Positions 1 to 10,874 of a DNA stretch of 64,000 nt are shown here, piece after piece. Source of the DNA: Ampelocalamus luodianensis (taxonomy: Eukaryota > Streptophyta > Magnoliopsida > Poales > Poaceae); contig CM070629.1 in the NCBI GenBank assembly GCA_036346255.1, positions 7,073,001-7,137,000 on the forward strand. The letters are read 5' to 3'. Each line of letters opens with the position of its first letter. The stretch's first letter is position 1. Below the pieces are notes generated by a model. That model saw only the letters and a list, made by a program, of their open reading frames with translations, was not told where the DNA came from and made no database searches. The translations under genes were made by a program, and so were the position numbers.

Positions 1-748
1 ATGGTGTATTGTACACGTATGGTAGTGCGTGTATCTACCGTCCTGTTTTGACTTTGGGGGTTTGTAAAGAGACCCGGGTAGTTTTTTTTTCCTTACTAGT
101 AGGTGCTCATTCGTTACAACGGAATCCATATTTTATAGAAATAATATTATTCTTTAACACATAAAACGAATTAAGTAATTAAAATATGATATATATATAT
201 ATATCTACGAGTATCACATTAGTGTAACACGATAGAACAAGAACTTCGTGTGACAATTATGAAAATGAACAACATCAAACAATATCTTTCAATATTTTAC
301 TTCAAAACCTATACACAAGATCTCATTGCTTATTACAGTCCTTTACTGGTCGGTACAACTAAGTTTTTCACAAAATAGAATCATAATAATACTTGTAAGA
401 TACACAATATTGTAAATTGGGAAGTTTGTTGCAATGCTTCGTCGGTGAAGAAGGTGATTGTCGTGCTGTCATCAGGACTCCCTGTCGGTGGAGAAGCGAA
501 TCCTCCCTCAATCACCCTCCATGGCCGCTCACCATCAGCGCCGCACGCTCACCAGACTCGCCGACCCACCGCGCCGCCGCGCCGTGGTGTGTGTGGAGGG
601 GGAGAGAGGGAGAGAGAGAAGGGAATGCAAGGAGCGGAGGTGCGCGGTCGGGTGGGGTGTTGCGGGGCATGACTAACATGGTGGTCCCAGCAAAGGTGGA
701 TGCGAGGAGCAGAGATGCGTGCAGTCGGGTGCGGTGGGGCGAGGCGTC
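1..748. other. Gene-free flank, AT-rich then GC-rich
   Basis: No gene is supported here. The first ~415 bases are AT-rich with a short (TA)n run near 188-204. From about 445 the composition turns GC-rich with a purine-rich stretch near 597-660. Overlapping open frames occur in several phases of this part, which is what GC-rich non-coding DNA gives. The GC-rich block, read through the MITE at 757-892, ends near 1005 in a TTTTATTAGTTAAG motif that recurs at three other places in the window. Confidence 0.5.
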
Positions 749-756
749 ACTAACAC

Positions 757-892
757 CAGTGGCGTAGCCAGGTTTCAAAACCTGTGGGATCAACTATATA
801 GACTTATATATAAATATTAGTACTAACTAGGCTTTTTTGCAAAAACCTGTGGGGTCAATTGACCCCACAGGAAAAGGCTAGCTACGCCACTG
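757..892. mobile_element. hAT-type MITE, 136 bp
   Basis: The ends are inverted repeats beginning CAGTGGCGTAGC on both sides. The flanks carry an 8-bp target duplication with one mismatch (ACTAACAC at 749-756, ACTGACAC at 893-900), the size expected for hAT transposition. There is no coding capacity. Positions 846-871 form a perfect 26-bp palindrome centred on CAATTG, which could fold as a hairpin. The family assignment rests on TIR sequence and TSD length only. Confidence 0.75.
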
Positions 893-900
893 ACTGACAC

Positions 901-1879
901 GGTGGCCCCACTGCGTGAGTTCGTAGATTTCCTACGTAGTAGGGGTGGGATGATTCGTCCTACCGCGCGGGGGTAAACCCCTTCTTTTATTAGTTAAGAA
1001 AAGAAAACGACAAAAGTATTTTGAATCTACACAAATAAGTTAAATAGCAAGACCTTCAATATTAATTGATGCTGCTGATCCCTCCAAAAGTTAAAAAAAT
1101 TATATGTGGAAGTAAGGATGCCTAAGCCTTTTTAGATAAATAGCAAATGTTTACAAATTTAACTTTGAACTACGCATCTACTGATTTGAATCTAAACAAA
1201 TATGCATCCCTTGATCTGTCAGCTGCGTATGCGTGTGCATCTATGCTCGCTTAACGGAATCACAACTTCAGAAACCAAAACAGAGAAACTATACACCTGT
1301 TTGTTGTGTAACTTGCTAAGCCAAAACACATGGATGATGGACGTGCTAGCTGTGTCGCGAATGACCTGTAAAATAATGAAAAAAGGCTGCATATTGAAGC
1401 TCAAGACTAATGCTAACTCAATTGATCCCCATTATAACTTGTGGCTCAAGCATGCTCAAAACAAAACATTGAAAGATAAAGACATTTCAGAGACAACTTG
1501 GTGACACTCCAACTGAAAAATCTAAAAACAGGAATATCACTCAACCTGAAAGCACATATATCCCAACTAAACAACCTGAAAGTACTTGTGGACAGATAAA
1601 CATATATAACCCCGTTTATGTCACTTCTTGATGAGAACATCAACCCGTCGGATACGACCGCTACTCCACCTCTAACCGGGCTACTCTACTTCCATCGATT
1701 CGGCTGCGTCAAACTCTACTCCAACGGATCGACGAATTTACTTCACTTATACATGATGCTGCGCCACCTCATTTTGGGCCGAGGGCCTTGTATCAATCAT
1801 TGGGCCCAAAAGACAGTCACCACATTAGTTTATTTGGGTTGGCCACCTCCCTGGCCGCCCCCACGTGAACAATACCATA
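901..1879. other. Gene-free stretch
   Basis: No supported gene. Positions ~925-1005 contain the end of a GC-rich repeat finishing in TTTTATTAGTTAAG. The rest is AT-rich. The open frames at 1202-1504 and 1618-1884 have no recognisable domain. Confidence 0.4.
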
Positions 1880-2345
1880 AATAGTACCACCCCCTTATCT
1901 CTTAGCTATGAGCGGCTCACCACCCCTTTTTAAGGAGGCTGCACCCCTTTAGTTTTCTTTAGATTTTGTTGAGTTAAAAGTTAGCTACAATACAACTTCG
2001 TGTATTGGCTTGTGTCGATTAGACTAACCATAATACTGCTTTAGAATCCCAATTTATCAAGTATTTCAATCCTATTTGTAATTCAGATTGTGTTTTTATC
2101 TCGTTCTTGCGTGCTTCTTCGGTGCATGCAGGAATTGATCTTCGTGATCAGGTCATCCGAGTATTCGTGTACGGTTGATAATGACTTGTTGAGCAGTTCA
2201 GCGATTGTATGGTTTCGAGGCTTACGAGTTCGTAGTCAGGATCATGAGAGTTGAGCGACTTCTACCGAATTTATCTTCTCATCGAAAGATCAGGCCAAAT
2301 CAGGACCTCCGTGGTTCATCACTTCTTCATTGCCTCATACCAAAT
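1880..2345 (+). mobile_element. Decayed LTR/leader fragment
   Basis: The stretch resembles the transcribed end of a grass LTR and the leader following it: a short AT-rich tract, then a segment containing GATCTTCGTGATCAGG and a run ending near TGGTTCATCA. I recognise this arrangement from grass LTR retrotransposons in general and saw no paired LTR, target duplication or clear primer-binding site. Boundaries are approximate and the superfamily is uncertain. Confidence 0.35.
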
Positions 2346-4080
2346 CCTACAAAAAAAAATAGTTATCAGACTTTGGAGCACCAGCTAGTACTCTACTGTT
2401 TAAACTACAACAACTATGAAACAAAGATATATTTACATTAACTCAAACTGCTTAGTTCCAATGTAAATTGGCTAGGCAAATTATGGAGTGTTCAGCCATG
2501 TAAACACCAGCCACCGGGAGGGGCAAGGGAGCTGTTGAGCTCATAAATTCAGAAGTCAAAACACATGGACCTGCTCAAGGTGCTCTCCCACCCTTTATGA
2601 TCATTACAGCACACATCCTTCAGTGGTCAACAATAGTACTTTTGGTTGCTCAAACTCAGTTTAACATGTCCTCTGAACAGGAATAGAATGCACATATGCA
2701 CTTGCTATTTGAATGACCAATAGAGAGTAAGAACAGGAAGCTCCTAATTGAGCCTTGCAGTGGTGAACAAAGGTAATTTTTGTTACTCTAACTAAACAAC
2801 CTAAAAGCAAGCATATCACTCTCAAAACTCAATTTGACATGTCCACTTAAATAGGTATAGATTGGACATATATACATGCCCATGCTATTTGTCTGAACAG
2901 CAGTCATAGTAAAAAACTGAAAGCAAACCAATAAACAAATATGCTTTGACCATCTCATTCTCCATGAAGATATGAAATCAAACCATTTCAGAGCATAAAT
3001 TACATGCTATATGCTACTGCTACTGCACCATTTTTGAAATACCACGAAGATATGAAATCAAACAATCTATATGCTATCGCTAGTGCACAATGAAATGCAG
3101 AAGAAGTCCAAATGCATGAAAGGGATACCTCGATTACACTAAAACATCTCTATATACAATATTTTTGGTGTTTTTTCGTGTGGCATTGATGTCACTCCTT
3201 GGCTTGGCCAGAATCTTGGTTGTCTCCCTCGATACACCCCTAGACGTGTCACCTATTTTTCCTATGGCGAAACAGCCGAATGTGTCATCTAAATTCATTG
3301 GGGGGGGAATGTGTTAAAATTTGCCATACAAATAACTTGGCTAATTTATAAGAAAACCAAATACATTCGGTACACCTCCAAATGGAGAATTCCCATGTAC
3401 ATGTGTGGAGGTCGCCCTTACAACTTTTGGGCTTGCCAACTTTCTGGTCAGAGTATCTTTGAACATAGTATAGTAAACACAGTTAGTCTCTCAAGTACAA
3501 TGTATATAGCAATACATGGAAGAAATACTAATATATGGATTAGTCAACCTCATTTTCCTTTAGACAACGAACTTGGTTGAGCATAATCCTACATATTTTA
3601 TCAGCTCCTGAAACGGAGACCTCTCCTGTACATGGGAGGATCTCTCATTTGTGTTTGCTATGGCGAAATCCCCATCTTATTGCGGTTATTGATCGTTAGG
3701 CCTGTAACGTTCACAAGTTTTGTCTGGAAGGATCAGCCACAAATAAAATAGAAGAATGATAATGTAGAATTGTAAATTCTACAAAATCCACCGTTGATGG
3801 TCGATGTGTGTAATAGAACAGAACATAGAATTAAGAACTGAAATCTGTTGAGAACATATATCAACAACAGTAACAGAAATATAGTAATATCATCTCAAGA
3901 GCACAGAACTAAAATCGCAATACTTTCTGATTCATAAGAAAGTTCTTTTATGACCTCTGACAAATATCTGATTTCGCTCCCTTGCCGACCTTACGGAGCG
4001 CTAAATTGGTTGATAGAGCACAAAAATAGTTCAAAAGTCATTTATCTCCCTAACCACATATTGATAACTTAGGAGGGTTT
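2346..4080. other. Gene-free stretch left of the Copia element
   Basis: No gene is supported. There are weak internal direct repeats: ~2650-2720 resembles ~2818-2905, and GAAGATATGAAATCAAAC occurs near 2963 and again near 3045. Short inverted similarities around 3240-3420 and 3610-3670 share TATGGCGAAA and GTACATG motifs, possibly remnants of a DNA transposon end. Nothing was firm enough to name. Confidence 0.35.
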
Positions 4081-4338
4081 TGTTGAGGAACCGTCGCTGG
4101 CGAGTCCAGTCCGAGCGATTACCTCGTAGACAAGCATAGAATCATAAGAACAATGCAAGAACACAAGAACGAAACAATAGATGAACACAGGTATGAGAGG
4201 GGACTGCGGGCTTCTCTTTATTGCTCTTTCATAATGAATCTGTACAATGCTTGGGGGGTCCCCCTCCTATATATAGTCCATGGGTGGATGAGGTGCCCAC
4301 CTGGACCCGGACTCCTGGCCGGGCCCGGTTTCTTAACA
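4081..4338 (-). repeat. Copia 3' LTR
   Basis: Left-hand LTR, the 3' LTR because the element reads on the minus strand. It is bounded outside by the target duplication at 4076-4080 and inside by a purine-rich tract on the minus strand. A TATA-like stretch (CTATATATAGG on the minus strand) lies near 4267-4278. Confidence 0.93.
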
Positions 4339-4352
4339 GTCCCCCTTGGGCT
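4339..4352 (-). other. Copia polypurine tract
   Basis: On the minus strand the bases immediately before the 3' LTR read GAGCCCAAGGGGGAC, a purine tract where plus-strand priming would be expected. It supports the orientation assigned to the element. Confidence 0.7.
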
Positions 4353-4581
4353 CTCATCCTTCATGTCCATGCCTCGTCAAAACTCCATAAAAATCCAGTG
4401 GGAAAAATTTTGGAGAAAGAGTACATGAATCATGTTCTGCTATGCTGCACAAATTGACTCATTAAAAACCTTAACCGAGAAACTTCAAGAAAACTCGTCA
4501 AGGGAAAAAGAGTACAATTCACCCAATTTCGTTTAATCTCCAGGATTTGCTCTTTAGGTACTCGATCTTCGTGATCAAGCT

Positions 4582-5061
4582 TTAGTAATGAGTTTGTGAA
4601 GGTTCTCCCCCTGAATTCTGCACTTCTCTAAGTCTCATCATTCCAATTCCACGTACGCACCTTTCGAAGCTAGATGCTGGAAGTGACTTAGTGAATAGAT
4701 CTGTAAGATTTTCACATGACTTAGTATGCAGTACCTTAACTCTGTCCATCTTTTGCATTTCATGAGCATAGAAGAACTTGGGGTTGATATGCCTTGTGAG
4801 AGGACTCTTCACATAACCCATCTGCACTTGTGCAACACAAGTTGCATTATCTTCATAGATAATAGTGGGGGTTGATGCGGTATTCAATCCACATAACTGC
4901 TGGATGTAGTGAATCATCCGTCGAAGCCAAGTATATTCTCGTGAGGCCTCGTATAATGCTATTATTTCCGGGTGGTTCGTCGAAGTCGATACAAGACTCT
5001 GCTTAGACGATTTCCATGGAATTGCAGTTCCACCACATATGAATTCATAGCATGTTTGCAA
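4582..5061 (-). pseudogene. Copia RNase H domain remnant
   Basis: A 159-codon open segment matches the RNase H end of a Ty1/copia polyprotein. Recognisable pieces are SSKQSLVSTSTNHPEIIALYEA, here noted by its core STNHPEIIAL, the acidic IYEDNATCVAQ segment carrying a catalytic Asp, and the C-terminal LTDLFTKSLP motif common to plant Copia elements. It degrades template RNA during reverse transcription. This is the best preserved part of the element, and it lies close to the 3' LTR as expected. It has no start context of its own and would have been cleaved from a longer polyprotein, so it counts as a remnant. Confidence 0.85.
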
Positions 5062-5690
5062 TTTGGTCAGATGCGGGTCCTACAGTGCACCGCCATCCAT
5101 TGCCATTCATAGTTAGGTCTTGGTTCTTTCTATAGAATGTACCAAGTTCTTTGCTTCCTTGGAGGTATCAGAAGATGTCCTTCATTCCCTGCCAATGCCT
5201 TTGGTAGGTTCTGTACTATACCTTGCTAATAGGTTCACGGCAAATGCAATGCCCGGTCTAGTACAGTTTGTTCAATACATGAGTGTTTTTATCACACTTA
5301 AAAATGGGAATTCCGGTCCCAGGACTTCCTCCCCCTCTTTTCTAGGTCTGTACGGGTCCTTATCTTACTGCAAAGATCTCCCGACCATTGACACTTTCAA
5401 AGGGTATGCCTTTTCAAAGTCAAACCTTTCTAACACCTTCTGAGTGTAGGTTGACTGATGTACTAATATCCCTTCAGAGGCATGCCCAAGCTGCAAGCCT
5501 AGGCAATATTTGGTTTTCACCCAAATCTTTCATTTTGAACTCCGACTTCAGGTAAGAGCTTACTTTCTTAATATCCTTCAGGGTTCCGATGATATTCAGA
5601 TCATCTTCATACTCTAAGATTATACAAAATCCACTCTGTGATCGTCGTATAAATATACAGAGATTATTCTCATTGTTCGTGTAGCCTTTC

Positions 5691-6072
5691 TTACATAGAA
5701 AGTCGCTTCAAGCGATTATACCACATTCTGCCTGATTGCTTAAGTTCGTACAATGACTTTCTGAGTTTCACACTGTACCTATTTCTATTTGCTCTGTTTT
5801 GGTTTGGAACAGGGATACATTCAGATATCTTCATATAAATGTCTGAATCCAATATTTCATAAAGGTATACTGGTACCCCATCCATCAATTTCACTTCTAA
5901 CTTCAAGTTCACTACCATTGAGATAAATGTCTAAAGGGAGTTCCGTCCATGATCGGGGAATAGGTTTCTTCATAATCATCTCCTGGATGTTCAATGAAAC
6001 CTTATGCAACGAGCCTTGCTTCTTTTCATTTCTCTTTCGAACAAATATCCACTTATGCCCTACGGGGTGCAC
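5691..6072 (-). pseudogene. Copia reverse transcriptase remnant, frameshifted
   Basis: Two overlapping open frames in different phases carry Copia reverse transcriptase pieces. One (6072-5857) starts with the PVGHKWIFVRKRNE segment at the front of the domain. The other (5918-5691) carries the LDSDIYMKISECIP and SLYELKQSGRMWYNRL segments downstream. The expected residues between them, including the first catalytic region, are corrupted. The catalytic YVDD box expected further on was not found in any frame. The domain would not give an active polymerase. Confidence 0.82.
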
Positions 6073-7261
6073 AAGGGGAGGTGTGCGGCTTACAGGCTCA
6101 AACGTCTTTCTTTTATTCGGAGAGAATAATTCAGTTTCTATTGCCTTCTTCCAATCTGATCTTTTCTTTCATTCAGGGAGCGATGCAGGCTCTGAATCAA
6201 GATTGATGATTGTGGTAAGTTTCTTTGCAAAGTATATGTCGACATTAGCTGTTGTCATATTCAAATATTCTCCCGAGATAATAAATTTTATAGCTATTTC
6301 TTCAAGGGGCGATTCTTCTAATGCTTCTACTTGCTCACCGCTGCTTCCAATTGCCGAGCAAGTCCCTTTAGTTTTTCAGCTCCGATGTGTGCGCACACAT
6401 CCATGCTGATGTCTCCCTTCATGGGGATGTTCAATTCTGGTATGCATTTTCTGAAGGTTCCATACCGATGTCAGGTCTCAACTGGCTCCCCTATAGTTCT
6501 GGGGCACTTCGGTGATCGGCTGTGTCAAGTCCTTCTTATCCTTTTTCACCAGGCGTCCCCGGTTACTTTGGATTCGAGGGGCCGGAGTTCTCGTCCTTTC
6601 AGAGGCCTTAGGACGGGATTAGGGATACCTTCATTGGTATTTCAACCCTCTCTGGTGCATTGCGTACAGGCAAATGCTACTTGGTCACGCTCTTCAAATC
6701 ACTAAAGTGGTTTGGCAGTTGATTCGCTAATATTTGCAAATCAATTTTCTTTTGGACTTCAATTGTCTTCTAGATTTCAATTCAAATATCTCCTGGACTT
6801 CTCTATTTGCTTCACTAGTGCGCGGGTCATATGCATAGATTTCAATTATCTGCTGGACTTCAATTGTCTTCTAGACTTCCCGTGGCTTGCCACGTTATTT
6901 CCCGACATTTTCATATCAAGGGTTGATTTCCTCCCCCTAATGACGGGAAACTAACCTCATCTGATGTACTATCAGCGAATCGGGCATTATTTAAATCTCC
7001 AGTCATAAGGTCCAAATACTCGATTATGGATGCTGTCTCATAACCAACGTATATCCCAGACTTTTGGAGAAGACCCATTGCAGTTCGCTGCGGTGGTGGT
7101 ATAGGTATATAACCCTTGCAACCAAACCTGGGAAGATGAGTAGTTTTCTGTGCTGACCCTTGCGCTAGTTGTATAGGTGGATGGATGTTATAGGCCGACG
7201 GTCTAAAAAATGATGTGAGATGCTGTGAGCAGGACTGCGTGTCCCCAACATGTAGTTGGTA

Positions 7262-7617
7262 AATTACAATTCTTCAAAGTTCTGCTAGTCCATTCTCGGT
7301 GTGGACATGCGGTACAAAATGCTCAACTTTAATTCCCATTTTCATGTAATAATCATCAAATGCTTTCAAAGTAAATTCTCTGGCGTTGTCCATTCAGGTG
7401 GACTTCATATGATGATCAGGTAAAATATTTGTAATTTAATTATCTGCGAGATTGGCTTTGCAAAAGCATGATTTCTCGCAGACAATAAACATACGTGCGA
7501 CCATTCTGAGGAAACATCGATGAGCACCATAAAATACCTAAAATAACCCTTACAGGGGCTATATAGGACCGCAAATGCCTCCCTGGATACGGTCCAGGAA
7601 TGCAGGGACGTCATCAT
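7262..7617 (-). pseudogene. Copia integrase core remnant
   Basis: The open part reads GYFRYFMVLIDVSSEWSHV, the first catalytic Asp region of a Copia integrase, then SARNHAFAKPISQII. Further along, near 7390, a frame reads DNAREFTLKAFDDYY, matching the usual DNAGEF block with Gly changed to Arg. It continues through HVHTENGLAEL. The catalytic Asp and Glu of the core are still visible, but a stop codon and frame change separate the two parts, so no continuous integrase is encoded. Confidence 0.8.
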
Positions 7618-7750
7618 TCGCTTTCAGAGCAAAAGGTTTAATAATTAATTTCTCGGTGGCACATGCAGGGCACACAAAATCTTTCTGATTCGGGAAATTC
7701 TTTATATTCATATTATGTCCCTGTGAATTGTTAATTATATCTCTCATCAT
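7559..7750 (-). pseudogene. Copia GAG-pre-integrase zinc domain remnant
   Basis: The frame contains NFPNQKDFVCPACATEKLI, the end of the HHCC zinc-binding domain that precedes Copia integrase. The two Cys of the CPAC motif are present. The upstream His pair falls in sequence with stops. It overlaps the start of the integrase core in another frame, which shows a frameshift at about 7590. Confidence 0.75.
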
Positions 7751-7949
7751 CCTAAGACTCAGGCGATAATCTATCGTGCGTAGATAGAAAAGTTCGAGCT
7801 TCTAAATTCGATTTTGAGTAGCGATAGGTCGCAAGTGCCTTAATATTAGTGTAGTATAGCCCAGTTTCATATGAAGGAAGACATTCTAATGCTATTTTTC
7901 ACTTTCTTCATGCTTTGTAATGAGCAGGTATTCTGTACCATACTCTTCT

Positions 7950-8207
7950 TCAGTCTCTACATGGAAAACTATTAGTGCAAATATTCTTGAGAGTTATAGT
8001 CGATTCTGGGTACAACAAGTCTTCTTCAATGACCGAAGTTGTGCCCATTGAGAGTATAATTATGGCCCTTCCTGAGTCTATTATACAAGTATCGCTGCAT
8101 GCGATTGTCGTAAGACTACCAGCATTCTTGCTGATCGACTGAAATTTTTTTGTTTCTCTCAGGATGGTATTCGTTGTGCCGCTACATGCTAAGCACACTT
8201 CCTCCAT
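7950..8207 (-). pseudogene. Copia aspartic protease remnant, active-site Asp lost
   Basis: The frame runs CLACSGTTNTILRETKKF, then IACSDTCIIDSGRAIIILSMG and DLLYPESTITL. This is the plant Copia protease region, in which the first motif is normally a DSGTT triad. Here the catalytic Asp is replaced by Cys (TGT codon), which needs two base changes from an Asp codon. A later IDSGRA is a normal family feature and not the catalytic site. The protease would be inactive even without the surrounding frame damage. Confidence 0.75.
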
Positions 8208-8607
8208 AGGGCGCTACACACGTTCTAATATAATGTACTTTATTAATATGTAGCAAAAAGCAAGCAACACATAAATAAAACATTTCAGATATCAGAACGT
8301 AACTTGCTATTATAAAGACGGGAAAATAAGTCTTACAGGACCCATAATAAGAATTCAATACTTTGCTCTCCTAGAGCTTGCAACCATTATTCAATAATTC
8401 AAAATTCTGCTTCAATTACAAACTGCAAGTTTTTATAAAAGGTCCGAGTGCAATGCGTGCACTGGATCTAATAGGCGACGTATTCAGGAACGTCTGCCTA
8501 AATCGGCTCCATGCGCGATCTTCTCTCTTAGGCGCTACTACCGTGTGTCGCGATGTCCAAAGGAGGGATGATGGGTCACATCGGGGTATCCACATTCATA
8601 AATGCAA

Positions 8608-8961
8608 CTAATGGATGTGAATTCTCTGTGCCTGCAATGGCGAGGTGGACCTCATGCTATCATTTGCCATTTTTCTTAGACTAAAAAGCATCAATAACGT
8701 GCGACGCACGACCTTACCCTTCTTGCTCCTCTCATTCGTGAGAGACTTTACCACCTTGTAGCTGCTAGCAGTGGCTCCATGGCCAACATTGCTATTAGGT
8801 GGCTGCGAGATGTAGTTCTTTCTTAGAACAGCATCTTGAGTTTTCGCAACTTGCGTGATATCAATTAATTCGTCATACTGCATGTAGCCGTCTTGACAGT
8901 AGTTGCGTGCGGTTTGCACCGCATTCGGGTAAAAGGTAGAGAGAGTTAATCTTCTGCTCAT
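8608..8961 (-). pseudogene. Copia gag (UBN2-type) remnant
   Basis: The 117-codon frame carries LSTFYPNAVQTARNYCQDG, then YDELIDITQVAKTQDAVL, a pattern of Copia capsid proteins of the UBN2 type. The usual block is a KTFSTFHP segment followed by ELI..LLVAE. Only the C-terminal half of gag is recognisable, and no CCHC zinc knuckle was found after it. Its place between leader and protease fits the normal gene order. Confidence 0.7.
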
Positions 8962-9559
8962 CCGTGATTACATTATCACAGAATTGAAGATTGATATAAA
9001 TTTTATACAAAATCTGGCCATACTAGGTCAGTTCTTCAAACTACTGGTTCGTGATGCCAGTCATATTTATATTCATGCAAAAAAAATTCAAAGGATTACT
9101 GCTAGTAGTCTGCATAAAATGGTTTACAAAATTCTCATAATATTCATCGAACTCCAGGTTCGTATTCCCGTATTTTTCTATGCATTTTTCATGATTTACT
9201 GCTATTTTTAGTGATTAAAAGCAATATAAATAATTACAGATAATCAAAACAGTAAATACAGTAATAAATTGCATAGAAATAACAATAACAAGAATAAATA
9301 TGCTTCAAAGTTCAAAATTATGCAAAAATTTGGATTCCCGAGGCCCTTTTCTGCTGGAAAAAAGATTTTTTGGCGAAAACTGCAAGTTTCAGGGGTTAAA
9401 CTGCGAAAACTCAGTTCTAAGAAAAATTATGCGTAATTTACATATATTCGGAGGGCCTTTTTGCAAAATTTCTTTATTCGCGAAAATTCTGCGCAATTAT
9501 GAACACTTCAAGGTTCCTTTTGCAAAATTCTGAGATTTTTGGTTTTTCGTTTTTTTTTC

Positions 9560-10330
9560 TTTGAAATTCTACCGGCCTTGCTGGGCCGGCCCATCCGCAA
9601 TTTCCGAGCCGGCCCACTCCCGTTTCCTTCAAATGGGAGCTAGGGTTTCCCTAGCTCCTCCTTTCTCGAGGTGGCGGCGCGCAGGCATGGGCCCGAGGAG
9701 GCCGGCGGAGGGTGGCGGCGGCTGCGGCGACGATCGGCGCGGGCGGTGCGGCGGCGGCCAGTAACATGCGGTGATCGGCGGTGCGGCGCGCGCGCGGCGC
9801 GAGTCACGCGGACGCGCGCGGGCGGCGACGACGGCGCGGCGCGGTTGTTCGCTTCGCGGCGGAGCGCGGCGGCGGCTCCGAAGCGCGAGGCGGCGGCGTC
9901 GTGCGTGCGTAACGAGGAGACGGCGGCGGCCGGACATTGACGGGGCCGGTGCGGTGGCTACGATCGCCGTGGTAATACCTCCCCCCCGCGCCTTTTTCTT
10001 TGTCTTCTTCCCGAATCGCCGCCGGCTGGGAGTGCGCGCGGCCGCGCGGTGGGAGGAGAACCGCGCGCGGGCGGGGCGGCGCGGTGGGGGGGAACCGGCG
10101 CATGTGGGGCCGACAGCGCTCCTTCATCCCCCCTCTCCCCCCTTTTTTTTCTTCTTCGCATCTGCAGTGGTGGCCGGCGGGATGCTACTTCAGGCAGCGC
10201 CGTGCGGCCGGGCTAGAGGCGTGCGGCGCCGGCGTCTGCCTTGGAGGTCGTGAGGGGGGGTGGTGGCCATGCGGGGCCGAGTGCGGCATCGGCGCCGGTC
10301 TGTTCTTTATGGCAGCCAGTTTTTTTTAGA
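9560..10330 (-). other. GC-rich leader of the Copia element
   Basis: Very GC-rich sequence, largely GCC/GGC repeats, lies between gag and the 5' LTR. Many overlapping frames are open in all phases, as expected from composition. Near 9580-9655 there are GGCCGGCCCA repeats and an AGGGTTTCCCTAGC segment. Similar GC-rich leaders occur in grass Copia families, so I read it as element leader and not as a captured gene. No protein was recognised. Confidence 0.55.
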
Positions 10331-10596
10331 TTATTGTTCATCCATGTGTGTATGCAATGTAATGCGATGTAAAACAGTGCAATGATCCACCGTGCAATCA
10401 ACATCTGCTCTTTCATGCAAACTATCGATCGGCATTGTGCCGGCGACTCCAAGTCGGCTCGCGATAGATTAGAGTAAATTTGCACCGTAGAATCAATCTA
10501 GAAAGCAACAATTGCAAGATTGAAAGCGATCTAGAAAACGATTCAATCTACGAGTGTCGTTCATCGACAGTTACCTTTTCGATGCGAGGAGAGTCG

Positions 10597-10611
10597 ATCG
10601 TGCTGATAACG
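10597..10611 (-). other. Copia primer-binding site candidate
   Basis: Directly inside the 5' LTR the minus strand reads CGTTATCAGCACGAT. It shares the TATCAG core with the initiator-Met tRNA primer sites (TGGTATCAGAGC) of most plant Copia elements, but differs on both sides. The position is right and the match partial. Confidence 0.55.
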
Positions 10612-10869
10612 TGTTGAGGAACCGTCGCTGGCGAGTCCAGTCCGAGCGATTACCTCGTAGACAAGCATAGAATCGTAAGAACAATGCAAGAACACAAGAA
10701 CGAAACAATAGATGAACACAGGTATGAGAGGGGACTGCGGACTTCTCTTTATTGCTCTTTCAGAATGAATCTGTACAATGCTTGGGGGTCCCCCCTCCTA
10801 TATATAGTCCACGGGTGGATGAGGTGCCCACCTGGACCCGGACTCCTGGCCGGGCCCGGTTTCTTAACA
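10612..10869 (-). repeat. Copia 5' LTR
   Basis: Right-hand LTR, about 98% identical by eye to the left copy (roughly five differences). The TATA-like CTATATATAGG on the minus strand near 10797-10808 would be the element promoter. The GGTTT duplication follows at 10870-10874. Confidence 0.93.
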
Positions 10870-10874
10870 GGTTT

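Larger units (their letters stand above)
4081..10869 (-). mobile_element. Ty1/copia LTR retrotransposon, complete but coding-defective
   Basis: Two 258-bp direct repeats (4081-4338 and 10612-10869) begin TGTTGAGGAA and end TTTCTTAACA. They are flanked by an identical 5-bp duplication GGTTT (4076-4080 and 10870-10874). Internal remnants read on the minus strand in the order gag, protease, GAG-pre-integrase, integrase, reverse transcriptase, RNase H. Integrase before reverse transcriptase is the Copia order. The 5' LTR is therefore the right-hand copy. The LTRs differ at about five of 258 positions, so the insertion is young (under 1 Myr at the commonly used grass LTR rate of 1.3e-8 per site per year), yet the coding part is broken in nearly every domain. 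A GC-rich leader of about 0.8 kb (9560-10330) lies between primer site and gag. Such an element would need proteins supplied in trans. Confidence 0.93.

Noticed and set aside
3136..3680. CACTA element suggested by CACTAAAACATC and repeated TATGGCGAAA words
   Set aside because: No second CACTA terminus, 3-bp duplication or transposase seen.
9580..9660. Host gene promoter with site II and telo-box motifs
   Set aside because: It lies inside a Copia element bounded by LTRs and a target duplication, and no host coding sequence follows in either direction.
9629..10329. Several 100-160 codon frames
   Set aside because: All lie in the GC-rich Copia leader and are open in many phases; Arg-rich products have no domain.
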